A stretch of DNA of 64,000 bases from Burkholderiales bacterium (GCA_023511995.1 JAIMAL010000004.1:1-64000), one strand, 5' to 3'. Positions 1-11,221 are shown, numbered from the stretch's first letter. Translations and numbers: made by a program. The notes: a model not told the origin generated them from the letters alone.

Positions 1-333
1 CGCCTGAACTGGAAAACACCTCATCAGGTATTTATGCAATCATACAGCCGCGTTGCACTTCGAGATTGAATCCACCCCTCATTTTAGCGCGAAAGCGCGC
101 CGCCTTTCCCAAGCCGGCTGGCGATGCCCCTTGGCTTCCTTATAACGGGGCGGCGGCCAGGGCGCTGGGGCGAAGGGGTGCCGTGGGCCGGCGCCAAAGC
201 CCTGTTTTTCCGCCTTCCCCTTGACCGGAATGCAGCCAAACGTTAGTGTTCCAAGTTCTTTTTCCAAAATCCCCACACCCGGCGGGATGCGGGGCATCAC
301 CTCTGGCAATCACCTTTGGAGCTGACGGGCATC
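1..333. other. Non-coding region upstream of ilvB
   Basis: No convincing gene is seen. The only longer open frame is on the minus strand (79-309); it has no recognisable domain and no clear ribosome site. The stretch holds a GC hairpin (GCGCGAAAGCGCGC, from about 89) and a candidate promoter for ilvB at 221-249. The hairpin carries TAAAAT on its minus-strand side, like the motif found near 36.5 and 57.1 kb. No valine-, leucine- or isoleucine-rich leader peptide was found, so attenuation of ilvB is not supported. Confidence 0.5.
221..249 (+). promoter_or_regulatory. Candidate sigma-70 promoter of ilvBHC
   Basis: TTGACC (221-226) and TAGTGT (244-249) are separated by exactly 17 bases. Transcription would begin near 256 and leave a leader of about 78 bases before the ilvB ATG. 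The -35 is good and the -10 only fair, and no experiment supports it. Confidence 0.4.
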
Positions 334-2040
334 ATGGAGCTGACGGGCGCCGAGATCGTCGTGCGCTGCCTGCAGGAGGAGGGCGTGGAATACGTCTTCG
401 GTTATCCGGGCGGCGCGGTGCTGTACATCTACGACGAGATTTTCAAGCAGAACAAGATCAAGCACGTCCTCGTGCGCCATGAGCAGGCGGCGGTGCATGC
501 CGCCGACGGTTTCGCGCGGGCTTCCGGCAAGGTGGGCGTAGCCCTGGTCACCAGCGGGCCCGGCGCCACCAACGCGGTGACCGGTATCGCCACCGCCTAC
601 ATGGACTCCATCCCCCTGGTGGTCATCAGCGGCCAGGTGCCCACCGCCGCCATCGGCATGGATGCCTTCCAGGAGGTGGACATGGTGGGCATCACCCGTC
701 CCTGTGTGAAGCACAACTTCCTGGTGAAGGACGTCCGCGAGCTTGCCCTCACGCTGAAAAAGGCCTTCCACATCGCATCCACCGGGCGGCCGGGGCCGGT
801 GGTGGTGGACGTGCCCAAGGACGTCACCATCCAGAAAGCCGAATTCGACTACCCGAAAAAAATCAGCCTGCGTTCGTACAACCCGGTGCTGCGCGGCCAT
901 CCAATGCAGATCAAGAAGGCGGTGCAACTTCTTTTGTCCGCCAAACGGCCCTATGTCTATTTTGGCGGAGGCGTCATTCTCGCCAATGCGGCGGACCGTC
1001 TCACCCGTTTGGTGAAGACGCTGGGGGTGCCCTGCACCGGCACCCTCATGGGCTTGGGTGGCTTTCCCGCCACCGATCCCCAGTTTCTGGGCATGCTGGG
1101 CATGCATGGTACCTACGAGGCCAACATGGCCATGCAGCACTGCGATGTGTTGCTTGCCGTGGGCGCCCGCTTCGATGATCGGGTGATCGGCAATCCCGAG
1201 CACTTCTACCAGGAAAAGCGGCAGATCATCCACATCGACGTCGATCCCTCCTCGATTTCCAAACGCGTGCGGGTGGATGTGCCCATTGTCGGCGATGTGG
1301 GCAACGTCCTCGAGGAAATCCTCAAGCTGGTGCAAACCTCCAAGGAGCGCATCGATCCCGCCGCGCTGAAGACGTGGTGGGCCCAGATCGAGCTTTGGCG
1401 GGCGAAGAACTGCCTCAAGTACGATCGCACTTCCAAGATCATCAAGCCCCAGTTCGTCATCGAGAAACTGTGGGAGGTCACCAAGGGGGATGCCTACATC
1501 ACCTCGGATGTGGGGCAGCATCAGATGTGGGCGGCGCAATACTACAAATTCGACAAGCCGCGGCGCTGGATCAATTCTGGGGGGCTCGGCACCATGGGCT
1601 TCGGCCTGCCCGCGGCCATGGGGGTGAAGCTTGCCTTCCCGCGCGCCACCGTGGCCTGCATCACCGGGGAGGCGAGCATCCAGATGAATATCCAGGAACT
1701 GTCCACCTGCAAGCAGTACCATCTGCCGATCAAGATCATCAACCTCAACAACCGCTACATGGGCATGGTGCGCCAGTGGCAGGAGTTCTTCCACGGCAAC
1801 CGTTATTCCGAATCCTACATGGATGCCCTGCCCGATTTCGTCAAACTGGCCGAGGCATACGGGCACGTGGGGATGCGCATCGAAAAACCCGCCGACGTGG
1901 AAGGGGCGCTGCGGGAGGCCTTCAAGCTCAAGGACCAACTGGTGTTCCTGGATTTCGTGACCGATCAGACGGAGAACGTCTATCCCATGGTGCCGGGCGG
2001 CAAGGGACTGTCCGAGATGATCCTGGCCGAAGACTTGTGA
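334..2040 (+). CDS. ilvB: Acetolactate synthase large (catalytic) subunit
   Basis: Thiamine-diphosphate enzyme that condenses two pyruvates, or pyruvate and 2-oxobutyrate, in the first common step of valine/leucine/isoleucine synthesis; cytosolic, partner of IlvH. The protein (568 aa) has the usual order of PYR domain, central FAD-binding domain and PP domain. The catalytic Glu sits in [16 protein letters not shown] near the N-terminus. The TPP/Mg loop reads GEASIQMN, where most family members have GDGS. ATG 334 is preferred; TTG 316 lies in frame in a tandem copy of the first codons (14 identical bases), and that copy supplies the GGAG ribosome site. It is followed 9 bases later by ilvH. Confidence 0.96.
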   Translation: MELTGAEIVVRCLQEEGVEYVFGYPGGAVLYIYDEIFKQNKIKHVLVRHEQAAVHAADGFARASGKVGVALVTSGPGATNAVTGIATAYMDSIPLVVISGQVPTAAIGMDAFQEVDMVGITRPCVKHNFLVKDVRELALTLKKAFHIASTGRPGPVVVDVPKDVTIQKAEFDYPKKISLRSYNPVLRGHPMQIKKAVQLLLSAKRPYVYFGGGVILANAADRLTRLVKTLGVPCTGTLMGLGGFPATDPQFLGMLGMHGTYEANMAMQHCDVLLAVGARFDDRVIGNPEHFYQEKRQIIHIDVDPSSISKRVRVDVPIVGDVGNVLEEILKLVQTSKERIDPAALKTWWAQIELWRAKNCLKYDRTSKIIKPQFVIEKLWEVTKGDAYITSDVGQHQMWAAQYYKFDKPRRWINSGGLGTMGFGLPAAMGVKLAFPRATVACITGEASIQMNIQELSTCKQYHLPIKIINLNNRYMGMVRQWQEFFHGNRYSESYMDALPDFVKLAEAYGHVGMRIEKPADVEGALREAFKLKDQLVFLDFVTDQTENVYPMVPGGKGLSEMILAEDL

Positions 2041-2049
2041 AGAAAGAAC

Positions 2050-2541
2050 ATGCGCCACATCATTTCCATCCTCATCGAGAACGAAGCGGGTGCCCTGTCG
2101 CGGGTGGCGGGGCTTTTCTCCGCCCGGGGTTATAACATCGAGTCCCTCACCGTGGCGCCCACGGAGGACGCCTCGCTGTCGCGCATGACCATCGTCACCA
2201 GCGGCTCGGAGGAGGTGATCGAACAGATCATCAAGCAGCTCAACAAGCTCATCGACGTGATCAAGGTGCTCGACCTCAACGAGGGTGCCCACATCGAGCG
2301 CGAGCTGATGCTGGTCAAGGTGAAGGCCGAGGGCGAGGCGCGTGAGGAGATGAAACGCATGTCCGACATTTTCCGCGGCCGGATCATCGACGTTGCCGAC
2401 AACACCTACACCATCGAGCTGACCGGCAATGGCAGCAAGCTCGATGCTTTCCTGGAAGCGCTGGATCCGGCGCAGATCCTGGAAACCGTGCGCACCGGTG
2501 CCTGTGGCATCGGCCGCGGGGCGCGCGTGTTGAGGGTTTGA
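2050..2541 (+). CDS. ilvH: Acetolactate synthase small regulatory subunit
   Basis: Regulatory partner of IlvB that confers valine feedback inhibition and raises activity. The 163 aa match the usual length of IlvH. An N-terminal ACT domain (MRHIISILIENEAGALSRVAGLFSARGYNIESL begins it; residues about 1-75) is followed by the C-terminal ALS_ss domain. It lies 9 bases behind ilvB and about 100 bases before ilvC, so the three genes probably form one operon. Confidence 0.96.
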   Translation: MRHIISILIENEAGALSRVAGLFSARGYNIESLTVAPTEDASLSRMTIVTSGSEEVIEQIIKQLNKLIDVIKVLDLNEGAHIERELMLVKVKAEGEAREEMKRMSDIFRGRIIDVADNTYTIELTGNGSKLDAFLEALDPAQILETVRTGACGIGRGARVLRV

Positions 2542-2565
2542 GGGGTCCTGCCGCCGCGGGCATGA

Positions 2566-3660
<1,095 letters not shown>

Positions 3661-3698
3661 GGCCGGATGCAGGGCGCGCGCCCTGCACCGTTTGCGGC

Positions 3699-4346
3699 AT
3701 GCGTTACCCCCACCCCATCATCGCCCGCGAGGGCTGGCCGATTCTCGCCGCCTCCCTGCTCCTCGCCCTCCTCGTCCATGCGCTCGCCGGCCGCTGGGCG
3801 GCGTTCCCCTTCTGGTTGTGGGCGGTCTTCGTTTTGCAGTTCTTCCGCGATCCGCCGCGCATCCCCCTGGCAACCGGGCCCGACGTCGTGCTGTCGCCGG
3901 CGGATGGCCGGGTGATCGTGGTGGAAAAAACCCTGGACCCCTACCGCCAGTTGCCGGCCCTCAAGCTGAGTGTGTTCATGAACGTCTTCAATGCCCATTC
4001 CCAGCGCAGTCCGGTGAGCGGCCGGGTGGAGGCGGTGAACTACTTTCCCGGCGCTTTCGTCAATGCTGCGCTCAGCAAGGCATCCCGGGAAAACGAACGC
4101 AACGCCGTGCTGATCACCACCGATAGCGGGCAGCCGGTGACCGTGGTGCAGGTGGCTGGTCTCATCGCCCGCCGCATCCTCTGCTATGCCAAGGCTGGCG
4201 ATCACCTGCAAGCCGGGCAGCGTTACGGGTTCATCCGCTTCGGCTCCCGGCTGGATGTCTATCTGCCCCCAGACAGCACCCCCGAGGTCAGTCTGGGGGA
4301 GAAGGTCTATGCCGGGCGGACGGTGCTCGCCCGGCTGCCCGCCTGA
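3699..4346 (+). CDS. psd: Phosphatidylserine decarboxylase proenzyme (short type)
   Basis: Makes phosphatidylethanolamine from phosphatidylserine at the inner membrane. The 215-aa proenzyme is the short form. Two hydrophobic segments lie at residues about 10-45, and the self-cleavage site is Gly-Ser in [10 protein letters not shown] near residue 187; that Ser would become the pyruvoyl group of the alpha chain. ATG 3699 starts 38 bases after ilvC and gives the usual N-terminus [13 protein letters not shown]. It lies directly before pssA, which makes its substrate. Confidence 0.93.
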   Translation: MRYPHPIIAREGWPILAASLLLALLVHALAGRWAAFPFWLWAVFVLQFFRDPPRIPLATGPDVVLSPADGRVIVVEKTLDPYRQLPALKLSVFMNVFNAHSQRSPVSGRVEAVNYFPGAFVNAALSKASRENERNAVLITTDSGQPVTVVQVAGLIARRILCYAKAGDHLQAGQRYGFIRFGSRLDVYLPPDSTPEVSLGEKVYAGRTVLARLPA

Positions 4347-4402
4347 GGGAAAGCAGCGATGGGCCTGCCGAGGGCAAAATTGAGTTGAGTGGGCTTACCG
4401 TC

Positions 4403-5167
4403 ATGCCGGAACGCCGTCCCTGGATCGATCCCACGCTGCGCCGCAAGGGCATTTTCCTCCTGCCCAACTTGTTCACCACGTCGGCGCTCTTTGCCGGGTT
4501 CTATGCCATCGTGCAGGCCATGAATGGCCGGTTCGAACATGCGGCGGTGGCGATTTTCGTCGCCATGATCCTCGACGGCCTCGATGGCCGGGTGGCGCGT
4601 CTCACTAAGACCCAAAGCCCCTTTGGCGCCGAGTACGACAGCCTGTCCGACATGGTCTCCTTCGGTGTGGCGCCGGCGCTGGTGATCTATGTCTGGGCGC
4701 TCAAGGACCTGGGCAAGCTGGGGTGGATTGCCGCCTTCATTTTCTGTGTGGGCGCGGCGTTGCGTCTGGCCCGCTTCAACACCAAGCTGGACGTGGCCGA
4801 CAAACGCTGGTTCCAGGGCCTGCCCAGCCCTTCCGCGGCAGCCCTAGCGGCGGGGCTGGTGTGGGTGATGACGGATTACGGCATCCCCGGCCGCAGCGTC
4901 GCCTGGGGGGCCTGGGCGCTCACGGTCTTCGCCGGCCTCAGCATGGTCTCCAACCTGCGCTACTACAGCTTCAAGGAGATCAACATGCGCAAAAGCATCC
5001 CCTTCGTCGCCCTGCTCCTCATCGTGCTGGGGTTTGCGCTGCTGGTGTACAAGACGGCGCAGGTGCTGTTTCTCTTTTTCGTCGGCTATGCCCTGTCCGG
5101 CTACGTGCTGGCCGTGGCGGACCTGATCCGGCGCCGCGGGCGGCCCGGCATCCCCGGTGCCCGCTGA
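4403..5167 (+). CDS. pssA: CDP-diacylglycerol-serine O-phosphatidyltransferase
   Basis: Membrane enzyme that joins CDP-diacylglycerol and serine to form phosphatidylserine, the substrate of the neighbouring Psd. The CDP-alcohol phosphotransferase signature D-G-x2-A-R-x8-G-x3-D-x3-D is complete in DGLDGRVARLTKTQ...GAEYDSLSD, residues about 60-85. Six to eight hydrophobic segments follow through the 254-aa protein. ATG 4403 is chosen over an in-frame TTG at 4385. The psd-pssA-leuA neighbourhood is common in betaproteobacteria. Confidence 0.94.
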   Translation: MPERRPWIDPTLRRKGIFLLPNLFTTSALFAGFYAIVQAMNGRFEHAAVAIFVAMILDGLDGRVARLTKTQSPFGAEYDSLSDMVSFGVAPALVIYVWALKDLGKLGWIAAFIFCVGAALRLARFNTKLDVADKRWFQGLPSPSAAALAAGLVWVMTDYGIPGRSVAWGAWALTVFAGLSMVSNLRYYSFKEINMRKSIPFVALLLIVLGFALLVYKTAQVLFLFFVGYALSGYVLAVADLIRRRGRPGIPGAR

Positions 5168-5188
5168 AGGAGGGGCAACTTTCCGCCG

Positions 5189-5374
5189 TCAGCGGGCATG
5201 GAGGCGGCCAAGGCAGCCCGCCACCATCAGCCCCACCCCGGCGTTGAAGAGGGTCATCGCCTCGAAACCGCCCAAAGTGAAATGCCCGGTGAGGCGGGCA
5301 AGCCCCGCCACCAGGCACACCGCCACTCCGATTACGCCCACGACGCTGCCAAGCCACCCGACAAGATTTGCCAT
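5189..5374 (-). CDS. Small two-helix membrane protein
   Basis: A 61-aa hydrophobic protein of unknown function. It has two predicted membrane segments (LVGWLGSVVGVIGVAVCLVA and a second near residues 38-58) joined by a short loop with RLTGHF. The start ATG at 5374 is preceded by GGGGGAGAACGTC, a strong ribosome site, which is the main reason to accept it as real. It lies antiparallel between pssA and leuA and breaks the plus-strand run. No family is recognised. Confidence 0.6.
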   Translation of the reverse strand: MANLVGWLGSVVGVIGVAVCLVAGLARLTGHFTLGGFEAMTLFNAGVGLMVAGCLGRLHAR

Positions 5375-5457
5375 GACGTTCTCCCCCGACGTTTTGGCGT
5401 AGATTAACCCAAAAACCGCGGGAAGCGTTTCCACCCCCACCCGTGGAGCCGGCCATC

Positions 5458-5486
5458 TTGCAGGGGGCGGGGGAAGCCGTTATATT
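5458..5486 (+). promoter_or_regulatory. Promoter of the leuA leader
   Basis: TTGCAG (5458-5463), a 17-base spacer, and TATATT (5481-5486) make a clear sigma-70 promoter. The expected start of transcription (about 5491-5494) coincides with the ATG of the leader peptide at 5493, so the peptide may be read from a leaderless mRNA. Confidence 0.7.
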
Positions 5487-5492
5487 CCAAGC

Positions 5493-5576
5493 ATGTCCAA
5501 CGCTCATCGTCACCGGTTCGTCTCCTTCCTGGCCAACGTCCTCCTGGCCAGCCTGCTGCTGCGCCCCGGGCGCTGA
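5493..5576 (+). CDS. Candidate leucine-rich leader peptide of leuA
   Basis: A 27-codon open frame, MSNAHRHRFVSF then LANVLLASLLLRPGR, that carries six leucine codons, five of them within seven codons of one another near the end (ctc ctg ... ctg ctg ctg). It sits directly at the predicted transcript start, 106 bases ahead of leuA. Leucine-codon leaders control leu genes by attenuation in several proteobacteria, so ribosome stalling under leucine shortage is a reasonable inference. The control stretch is not unbroken leucine, and there is no ribosome site because translation would begin at the transcript's 5' end. Confidence 0.5.
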   Translation: MSNAHRHRFVSFLANVLLASLLLRPGR

Positions 5577-5612
5577 AAGCTTCTTTTCCACCCCCTTCGC
5601 GGTTTTCGGTCC

Positions 5613-5646
5613 AATCGGCTAAACTGCCGGTTTCATTGAGTTTTTT
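5613..5646 (+). terminator. Possible attenuator hairpin before leuA
   Basis: AATCGGC (5613-5619) can pair with GCCGGTT (5626-5632) around a six-base loop, giving a 7-bp stem with one T-G pair. A run of six T follows at 5641-5646. The eight bases between stem and T-run make it a weak terminator, but its place between the leader peptide and leuA is what an attenuator would need. Confidence 0.3.
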
Positions 5647-5682
5647 GGTATGCCTCGGCATGCCCTGTTGCGGGAGCCCACC

Positions 5683-7221
<1,539 letters not shown>

Positions 7222-7223
7222 GC

Positions 7224-9104
7224 TCAACCCGTCGCTTCGGCGCGGGGCTGGATGCTGGCCACCAGGGCGCGCAGCTTGGCCGGCGGCACCGGTTTGTGCA
7301 GAACCGGGTAGCCGTGTTCCCGTGCCTGTTTCAGGTGTTCGGCGGCAGCATCGCCGGTGATGAGCACCGCCGGTGTGTTCGTGCCCACCGCCTCCTGGAT
7401 GGTGCGGATGGCATCGATGCCGGTGCGGCCGCCGGCCAGCCGGTAGTCGGCGATGATGAGGTCCGGGGCGCGGCCCAGTTGGCTCAGCTGGCTCACCGCT
7501 TCCTCGGCGCTGGCGCTGGCGATGACCTTGCAGCCCCAGTCGGAAAGCAGCGTCTGCGTCGCTTCGCGGATGATGCGTTCATCCTCGATCAATACCACGG
7601 TGCGTTCGCCGGTAGCGCGCAGGGCATCGAAGACGGCCGCCGTTTCTTCCGGCGCGCTGCTTTGCCGCAGCACCCCCCGCGGCACGGTGACGGCGAAACA
7701 GGAACCCACGCCGGGCTCCGAGCGCACTTCGATGGGATGGTGGAGCAGCTCCGCCAGCCGTTTGACGATGGCCAGACCCAGCCCCAGCCCCTTGCTGCGG
7801 TCCCGCTCGGGATTGGCGATCTGATAGAACTCCTCGAACACCCGCTGCTGCTCTTCGCGGGGGATGCCGGGCCCACTGTCCCACACTTCGATGCGCACCA
7901 GCTTGCCCCTTCGCCGTGCGCCGATCACCACGCCCCCCTGTTGCGTGTAGTTCACCGCATTGGCCGCCAGGTTGCGCACGATGCGCTCCAGCAGCACCGG
8001 ATCGCTGCGCACCACCAGGCTGGTGTTGGCCACCTGGAAGCGGATGCCCTTGTGGTGGGCCTTGCCGGTGAAATCGCGGCGCACGTTGTCGAAGAGGTCC
8101 TGCAGCCTGAAGCTGACGATACGCGGCTGCACGGCCCCCGCGTCCAGCTTGGAGATGTCGAGGAGGGAGTCAAAGAGGCTGGTGAGAGCGATGATGGAAG
8201 CCTGCATCTGGTCGGCGATGTGGCGCACCTCTGGGTAGCGCAGGCGTTCGACGAGGGTGGCGGCGAAGAGGCTTAAGGCGTGCATGGGCTGGCGCAGGTC
8301 GTGGCTCGCCGCGGCGAGGAAACGGGACTTGGCGCGGCTCGCTGCTTCCGCCTGATCCCGTGCCCGTTCCGCGGCGATCTTTTCCACGGTGAGGGCGGTT
8401 TCCAGGCTTTCCCGGCGCGCGATTTCCGCCAGAAGCGTCTCATTGGCCAGGCGTTGCGCCTCCAGGGCGGCGAACTCCCGCCGCCGCAGTTGGCTGAACC
8501 GGTAGGCGGCCACGGCACCGAAGCTGTTGATGAGGAGCAGCACCCCGAGAAGCGACAGCGTGGTGGTGCGGTCGGGCTGGGCCCAGCCGTAGAGATAGAC
8601 GAGGAAGGAGAGCGTTCCCACCAGCGCCACGCCCAGGGCGGGCAGGAAACGGTTGGGGACAAACACGTACACCGCGACCAGGATCACGATCATGGCGCTG
8701 GCGTGGGCGGTGAGATCCGCCGGTCGGCTGAGGAGAATGACGAAATTGCCGGCGATGGCGAGCAGCTCGATGAAGCTGGGCACATAGCCGCTGCTCAGCC
8801 AAACGGGATGCCGCGCCGCCCAGAAGACCATCAGGATGGCCGTGGCGGTGATGGATGCCCGCAGAAGGAAAAGCCGCCAGAAGGTGGCCGTATCCCCCAA
8901 GGAGGTGTAATCGGCAAGGGCAAAGGCGAAGTAGAAAAAGGCGCCCACCGCCACGGTGGCGCGAAAGTCGGTCCACAGTTCGGGGTGGAAGGCCTCGCGG
9001 TAGCGCCGTTCCAGCTCAGGGTCGGCGAATTCGGCGGAAAGGGGGGACAGGCGCGCATCCAGCGACGCAGCCGCTGAAGGGGTGGTCGCGGCAGTCTGCC
9101 TCAC
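7224..9104 (-). CDS. Hybrid sensor histidine kinase/response regulator
   Basis: Membrane sensor kinase of 626 aa; signal unknown. After about 45 residues come six hydrophobic segments without a large periplasmic loop, then a coiled coil (RRREFAALEAQRLANETLL). The HisKA box is FLAAASHDLRQPMHALSLF. The HATPase has N box RNLAANAVNYT, G1 DSGPGIP and G2 GLGLGLAIVKRL. The C-terminal receiver has phospho-acceptor Asp in LIIADYRL and Lys in LHKPV. The start is GTG 9104, because the upstream extension would overlap the pilZ gene and GTG follows a GGGAGTGAGGA site. It is probably co-transcribed with the PilZ gene four bases upstream. Confidence 0.88.
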   Translation of the reverse strand: MRQTAATTPSAAASLDARLSPLSAEFADPELERRYREAFHPELWTDFRATVAVGAFFYFAFALADYTSLGDTATFWRLFLLRASITATAILMVFWAARHPVWLSSGYVPSFIELLAIAGNFVILLSRPADLTAHASAMIVILVAVYVFVPNRFLPALGVALVGTLSFLVYLYGWAQPDRTTTLSLLGVLLLINSFGAVAAYRFSQLRRREFAALEAQRLANETLLAEIARRESLETALTVEKIAAERARDQAEAASRAKSRFLAAASHDLRQPMHALSLFAATLVERLRYPEVRHIADQMQASIIALTSLFDSLLDISKLDAGAVQPRIVSFRLQDLFDNVRRDFTGKAHHKGIRFQVANTSLVVRSDPVLLERIVRNLAANAVNYTQQGGVVIGARRRGKLVRIEVWDSGPGIPREEQQRVFEEFYQIANPERDRSKGLGLGLAIVKRLAELLHHPIEVRSEPGVGSCFAVTVPRGVLRQSSAPEETAAVFDALRATGERTVVLIEDERIIREATQTLLSDWGCKVIASASAEEAVSQLSQLGRAPDLIIADYRLAGGRTGIDAIRTIQEAVGTNTPAVLITGDAAAEHLKQAREHGYPVLHKPVPPAKLRALVASIQPRAEATG

Positions 9105-9108
9105 GTCC

Positions 9109-9870
9109 TCACTCCCGCACCAGGGCGCGCCGGGTCTGTTCCACCTTGACCAGGAAACGTTGCAGGCGCGCCTGATCGGCCGCGGGAAGGTCGAGAAAAC
9201 GGAGTCCCACGTGGACTTCCACCCGGCCGCCGCGCAAATGCACCGGGGTGACATGCCTCACCTCCACCGCCACCCGCAGATCCCCGAGGGGTTCGCCGAG
9301 AGCAAGGATGCAGTCTTCGAAGCGGTCCAGGATTTGTGCCCGGGCGAGCTGCTCGTTGGCGATCACGCACACGCCGCCGACGCTGATGTCGTGGATGCGC
9401 AGACCCTCGCGGCCGCTTCCCACCGCCGGCAGATGCGCCCGCGCGCCCATGGAGAGGGGCACCACGGCGCGGAAGAAGTTCCGCCGCTGCAAGCGGAGGA
9501 CACTGCCGGGCAGCCAGGCGACGAAGGCGGGGCTGCCACCGAACTGGGTCCTGGCCGCCGGCCCCGTGCTCCATTGCACCCGGATACCGTCCTGACTGCC
9601 GACGAAGACGAGGCGGTCACTTTTGAGCAGGCGTTCGTTCATCTCCGCCTGGCTGCCCACATCGAAGACGAAGGTCTCCTGCGCCGGACGCACCTCAAGC
9701 AGGGCGGTGAGGATGAAATGGCGGCCCTGGTCGAAATAGACGGCCAGGGATTCGGCGCGGGTGTTGAGGCATTTCAGAATCTGCACCACCTCGGTGCGGG
9801 ATTCCAGATAGTACTGCCCCAGGTCTTCCTGACCATCGATGGGGGTCAGGCCATGCTCGGGCGCACTCAT
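9109..9870 (-). CDS. YcgR-like PilZ c-di-GMP effector (flagellar brake type)
   Basis: 253-aa protein with an N-terminal YcgR/PilZN domain (residues about 15-125) and a C-terminal PilZ domain. The c-di-GMP-binding pattern is visible as RLQRRNFFRA (RxxxR) and HDISVGGVCV (DxSxxG). In enterobacteria YcgR binds c-di-GMP and slows the flagellar motor; a similar role here is inferred from domain architecture. The ATG overlaps the stop of the lipoprotein gene upstream by four bases and its stop lies four bases before the histidine kinase start, so the three are likely translated together. Three GGDEF/EAL genes elsewhere in the window could supply or remove the ligand. Confidence 0.85.
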   Translation of the reverse strand: MSAPEHGLTPIDGQEDLGQYYLESRTEVVQILKCLNTRAESLAVYFDQGRHFILTALLEVRPAQETFVFDVGSQAEMNERLLKSDRLVFVGSQDGIRVQWSTGPAARTQFGGSPAFVAWLPGSVLRLQRRNFFRAVVPLSMGARAHLPAVGSGREGLRIHDISVGGVCVIANEQLARAQILDRFEDCILALGEPLGDLRVAVEVRHVTPVHLRGGRVEVHVGLRFLDLPAADQARLQRFLVKVEQTRRALVRE

Positions 9871-10268
9871 GAGGTCTCCCCCCCGGTGATGGTGCCGGCG
9901 GGGCGATGGCAGCGGATCACGCCTTCCGAGACTCGCTGGGCCACGCCGAGGGCATCATGGGCAAGGCCCTGGGTGTACTCCAGGATGGTGTAGCCGGCGC
10001 AACCCTGGGTGGCGACGATTTCCTCCGCCCGGCGGCGGAAGATGGGCTCCGCCTCCCCCTGTCCGCTGCGGGTGAGTTTGCCCTGACGCACGGTGATGCG
10101 ATAGAGGTCCGGCCCGATTCTGCGATCCTCCACCTCCCAGCGGAAGCCGTCGTGGGTGTAATACACCACCGCCGCCGCAGCCAGCACCTCCTTGTTGGAG
10201 AGCTTGGGCAAATCGAGGGTGGAACACCCTGCAACCAGAGGCAGCAACCACGGCAGGAGGCGCTTCAT
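9867..10268 (-). CDS. Small lipoprotein of unknown function
   Basis: 133 aa with a lipoprotein signal peptide (MKRLLPWLLPLVAGC; lipobox LVAGC, modified Cys 15). The mature part is soluble and has two further cysteines (TQGCAGYT and VIRCHRP) that could form a disulphide in the periplasm. The protein is unrecognised. It overlaps the start of the PilZ gene by four bases and the end of the phosphoribulokinase-like gene by four bases, so it sits in the middle of one tight minus-strand operon. Confidence 0.7.
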   Translation of the reverse strand: MKRLLPWLLPLVAGCSTLDLPKLSNKEVLAAAAVVYYTHDGFRWEVEDRRIGPDLYRITVRQGKLTRSGQGEAEPIFRRRAEEIVATQGCAGYTILEYTQGLAHDALGVAQRVSEGVIRCHRPAGTITGGETS

Positions 10269-11221
10269 GTCCGTCGGCGGGGCCGTTTCCGTCCCGCGAT
10301 GAGTTCCTCGATGAGGGGCGAGCAGATTACCTCCAGGGCAAGCCGCAACTTGCCCCCCGGCACCACCATGGTGTTGGGGCGCGACATGAAGGAACCGCTG
10401 ATGCGCCGCAAAAGGTCGGGGAAATCGAAAAGATGGGGATCGCGGAAATGGATGACGAGGATGCTCTCGTCCGCGGTGGGCACATCACGGGCGATGAAGG
10501 GGTTGGAGGTGTCCACCAGGGGCATGCGCTGGATGTTGATGTCGGTGATGCCGAACTGGGGGACGATGAAATGCACGTAGTCGCGCATGCGGCGCAGAAT
10601 GGTGGCGGTGACTTCCTCCACGGTGCAGCCGGCCTTGGAACAGTCGCGGTGGATTTTCTGGATCCATTCCAGATTCACCGCCGGCACGATGCCGATGAGC
10701 AGGTCCACGTACTGGGCGGCGTTGACGCCATTGCCTCCCTTGCCGCGTCGGTCGGGCATGCCGGTGGGGAGATGGGCGGGGCTTGCGCGGCGGCGTGTCC
10801 AGGTGTGGGCCGCCACTCCCCCGTGCATGCCTTCGTAGAAAAGCAGATCGGTGCCCTTGGGCAAAGGCTCCCAGGGGGTGAAGGTGCCCACCGGCTGGCC
10901 AAAGCGCCGGGCGTCGTCCTCGTCGCGGACGTAGTGGCGGATCATGCCGGTGCCCGAGCGGGAATAGGTGGCGAAAAGCTCCTCCAGCTTGTCGAAGAGA
11001 TTGCACTCCGGGCCGAACAGGCTCACCGGCTTGCCCGCCGCGGTGGATTCGGCGATGAAGCGGTCCATCTCCGGCTTTTCGAAACGGAAGAAGGCATCGC
11101 CTTTCACGAGGGCGGCGTTGATGCCCTGGCGGCGGAAAATGTCGGTGAAAGCATGGCGAACGGTAGTGGTCCCCGCCCCCGCCGAACCGGTGATGGCGAC
11201 GATGGGATGTTTGGCTGACAC
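10265..11221 (-). CDS. Phosphoribulokinase-like protein with altered substrate residues
   Basis: 318-aa P-loop kinase of the class I (proteobacterial) phosphoribulokinase family. Walker A is TGSAGAGTTTV; the family motifs GTFTPWEPLP, DLLFYEGMHGG, VNLEWIQKIHRD, VDTSNPFIARD, FMSRPNTMVVPGGK are present. The catalytic-base Asp42 is kept, but position 45 is Phe and 49 is Lys, where the Rhodobacter enzyme has His45 and Arg49 (ribulose-5-phosphate contacts), and the His near position 100 is Arg99. About 25 extra residues (139-163, Arg/Gly/Pro-rich) follow the MHGG motif. GTG 11221 follows a GGGAGGAG site. No cbb genes adjoin it; the operon carries a lipoprotein, PilZ and kinase genes. It may act on another substrate. 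Confidence 0.8.
   Translation of the reverse strand: MSAKHPIVAITGSAGAGTTTVRHAFTDIFRRQGINAALVKGDAFFRFEKPEMDRFIAESTAAGKPVSLFGPECNLFDKLEELFATYSRSGTGMIRHYVRDEDDARRFGQPVGTFTPWEPLPKGTDLLFYEGMHGGVAAHTWTRRRASPAHLPTGMPDRRGKGGNGVNAAQYVDLLIGIVPAVNLEWIQKIHRDCSKAGCTVEEVTATILRRMRDYVHFIVPQFGITDINIQRMPLVDTSNPFIARDVPTADESILVIHFRDPHLFDFPDLLRRISGSFMSRPNTMVVPGGKLRLALEVICSPLIEELIAGRKRPRRRT

Noticed and set aside
310-2292. A 660-codon open frame on the minus strand opposite ilvB/ilvH
   Set aside because: It mirrors the codon bias of the GC-rich genes on the other strand, is His/Gly/Arg-rich and matches no family. The same holds for long antisense frames opposite rimO (25960-27597 beyond the small protein), the ATP-grasp gene and others.
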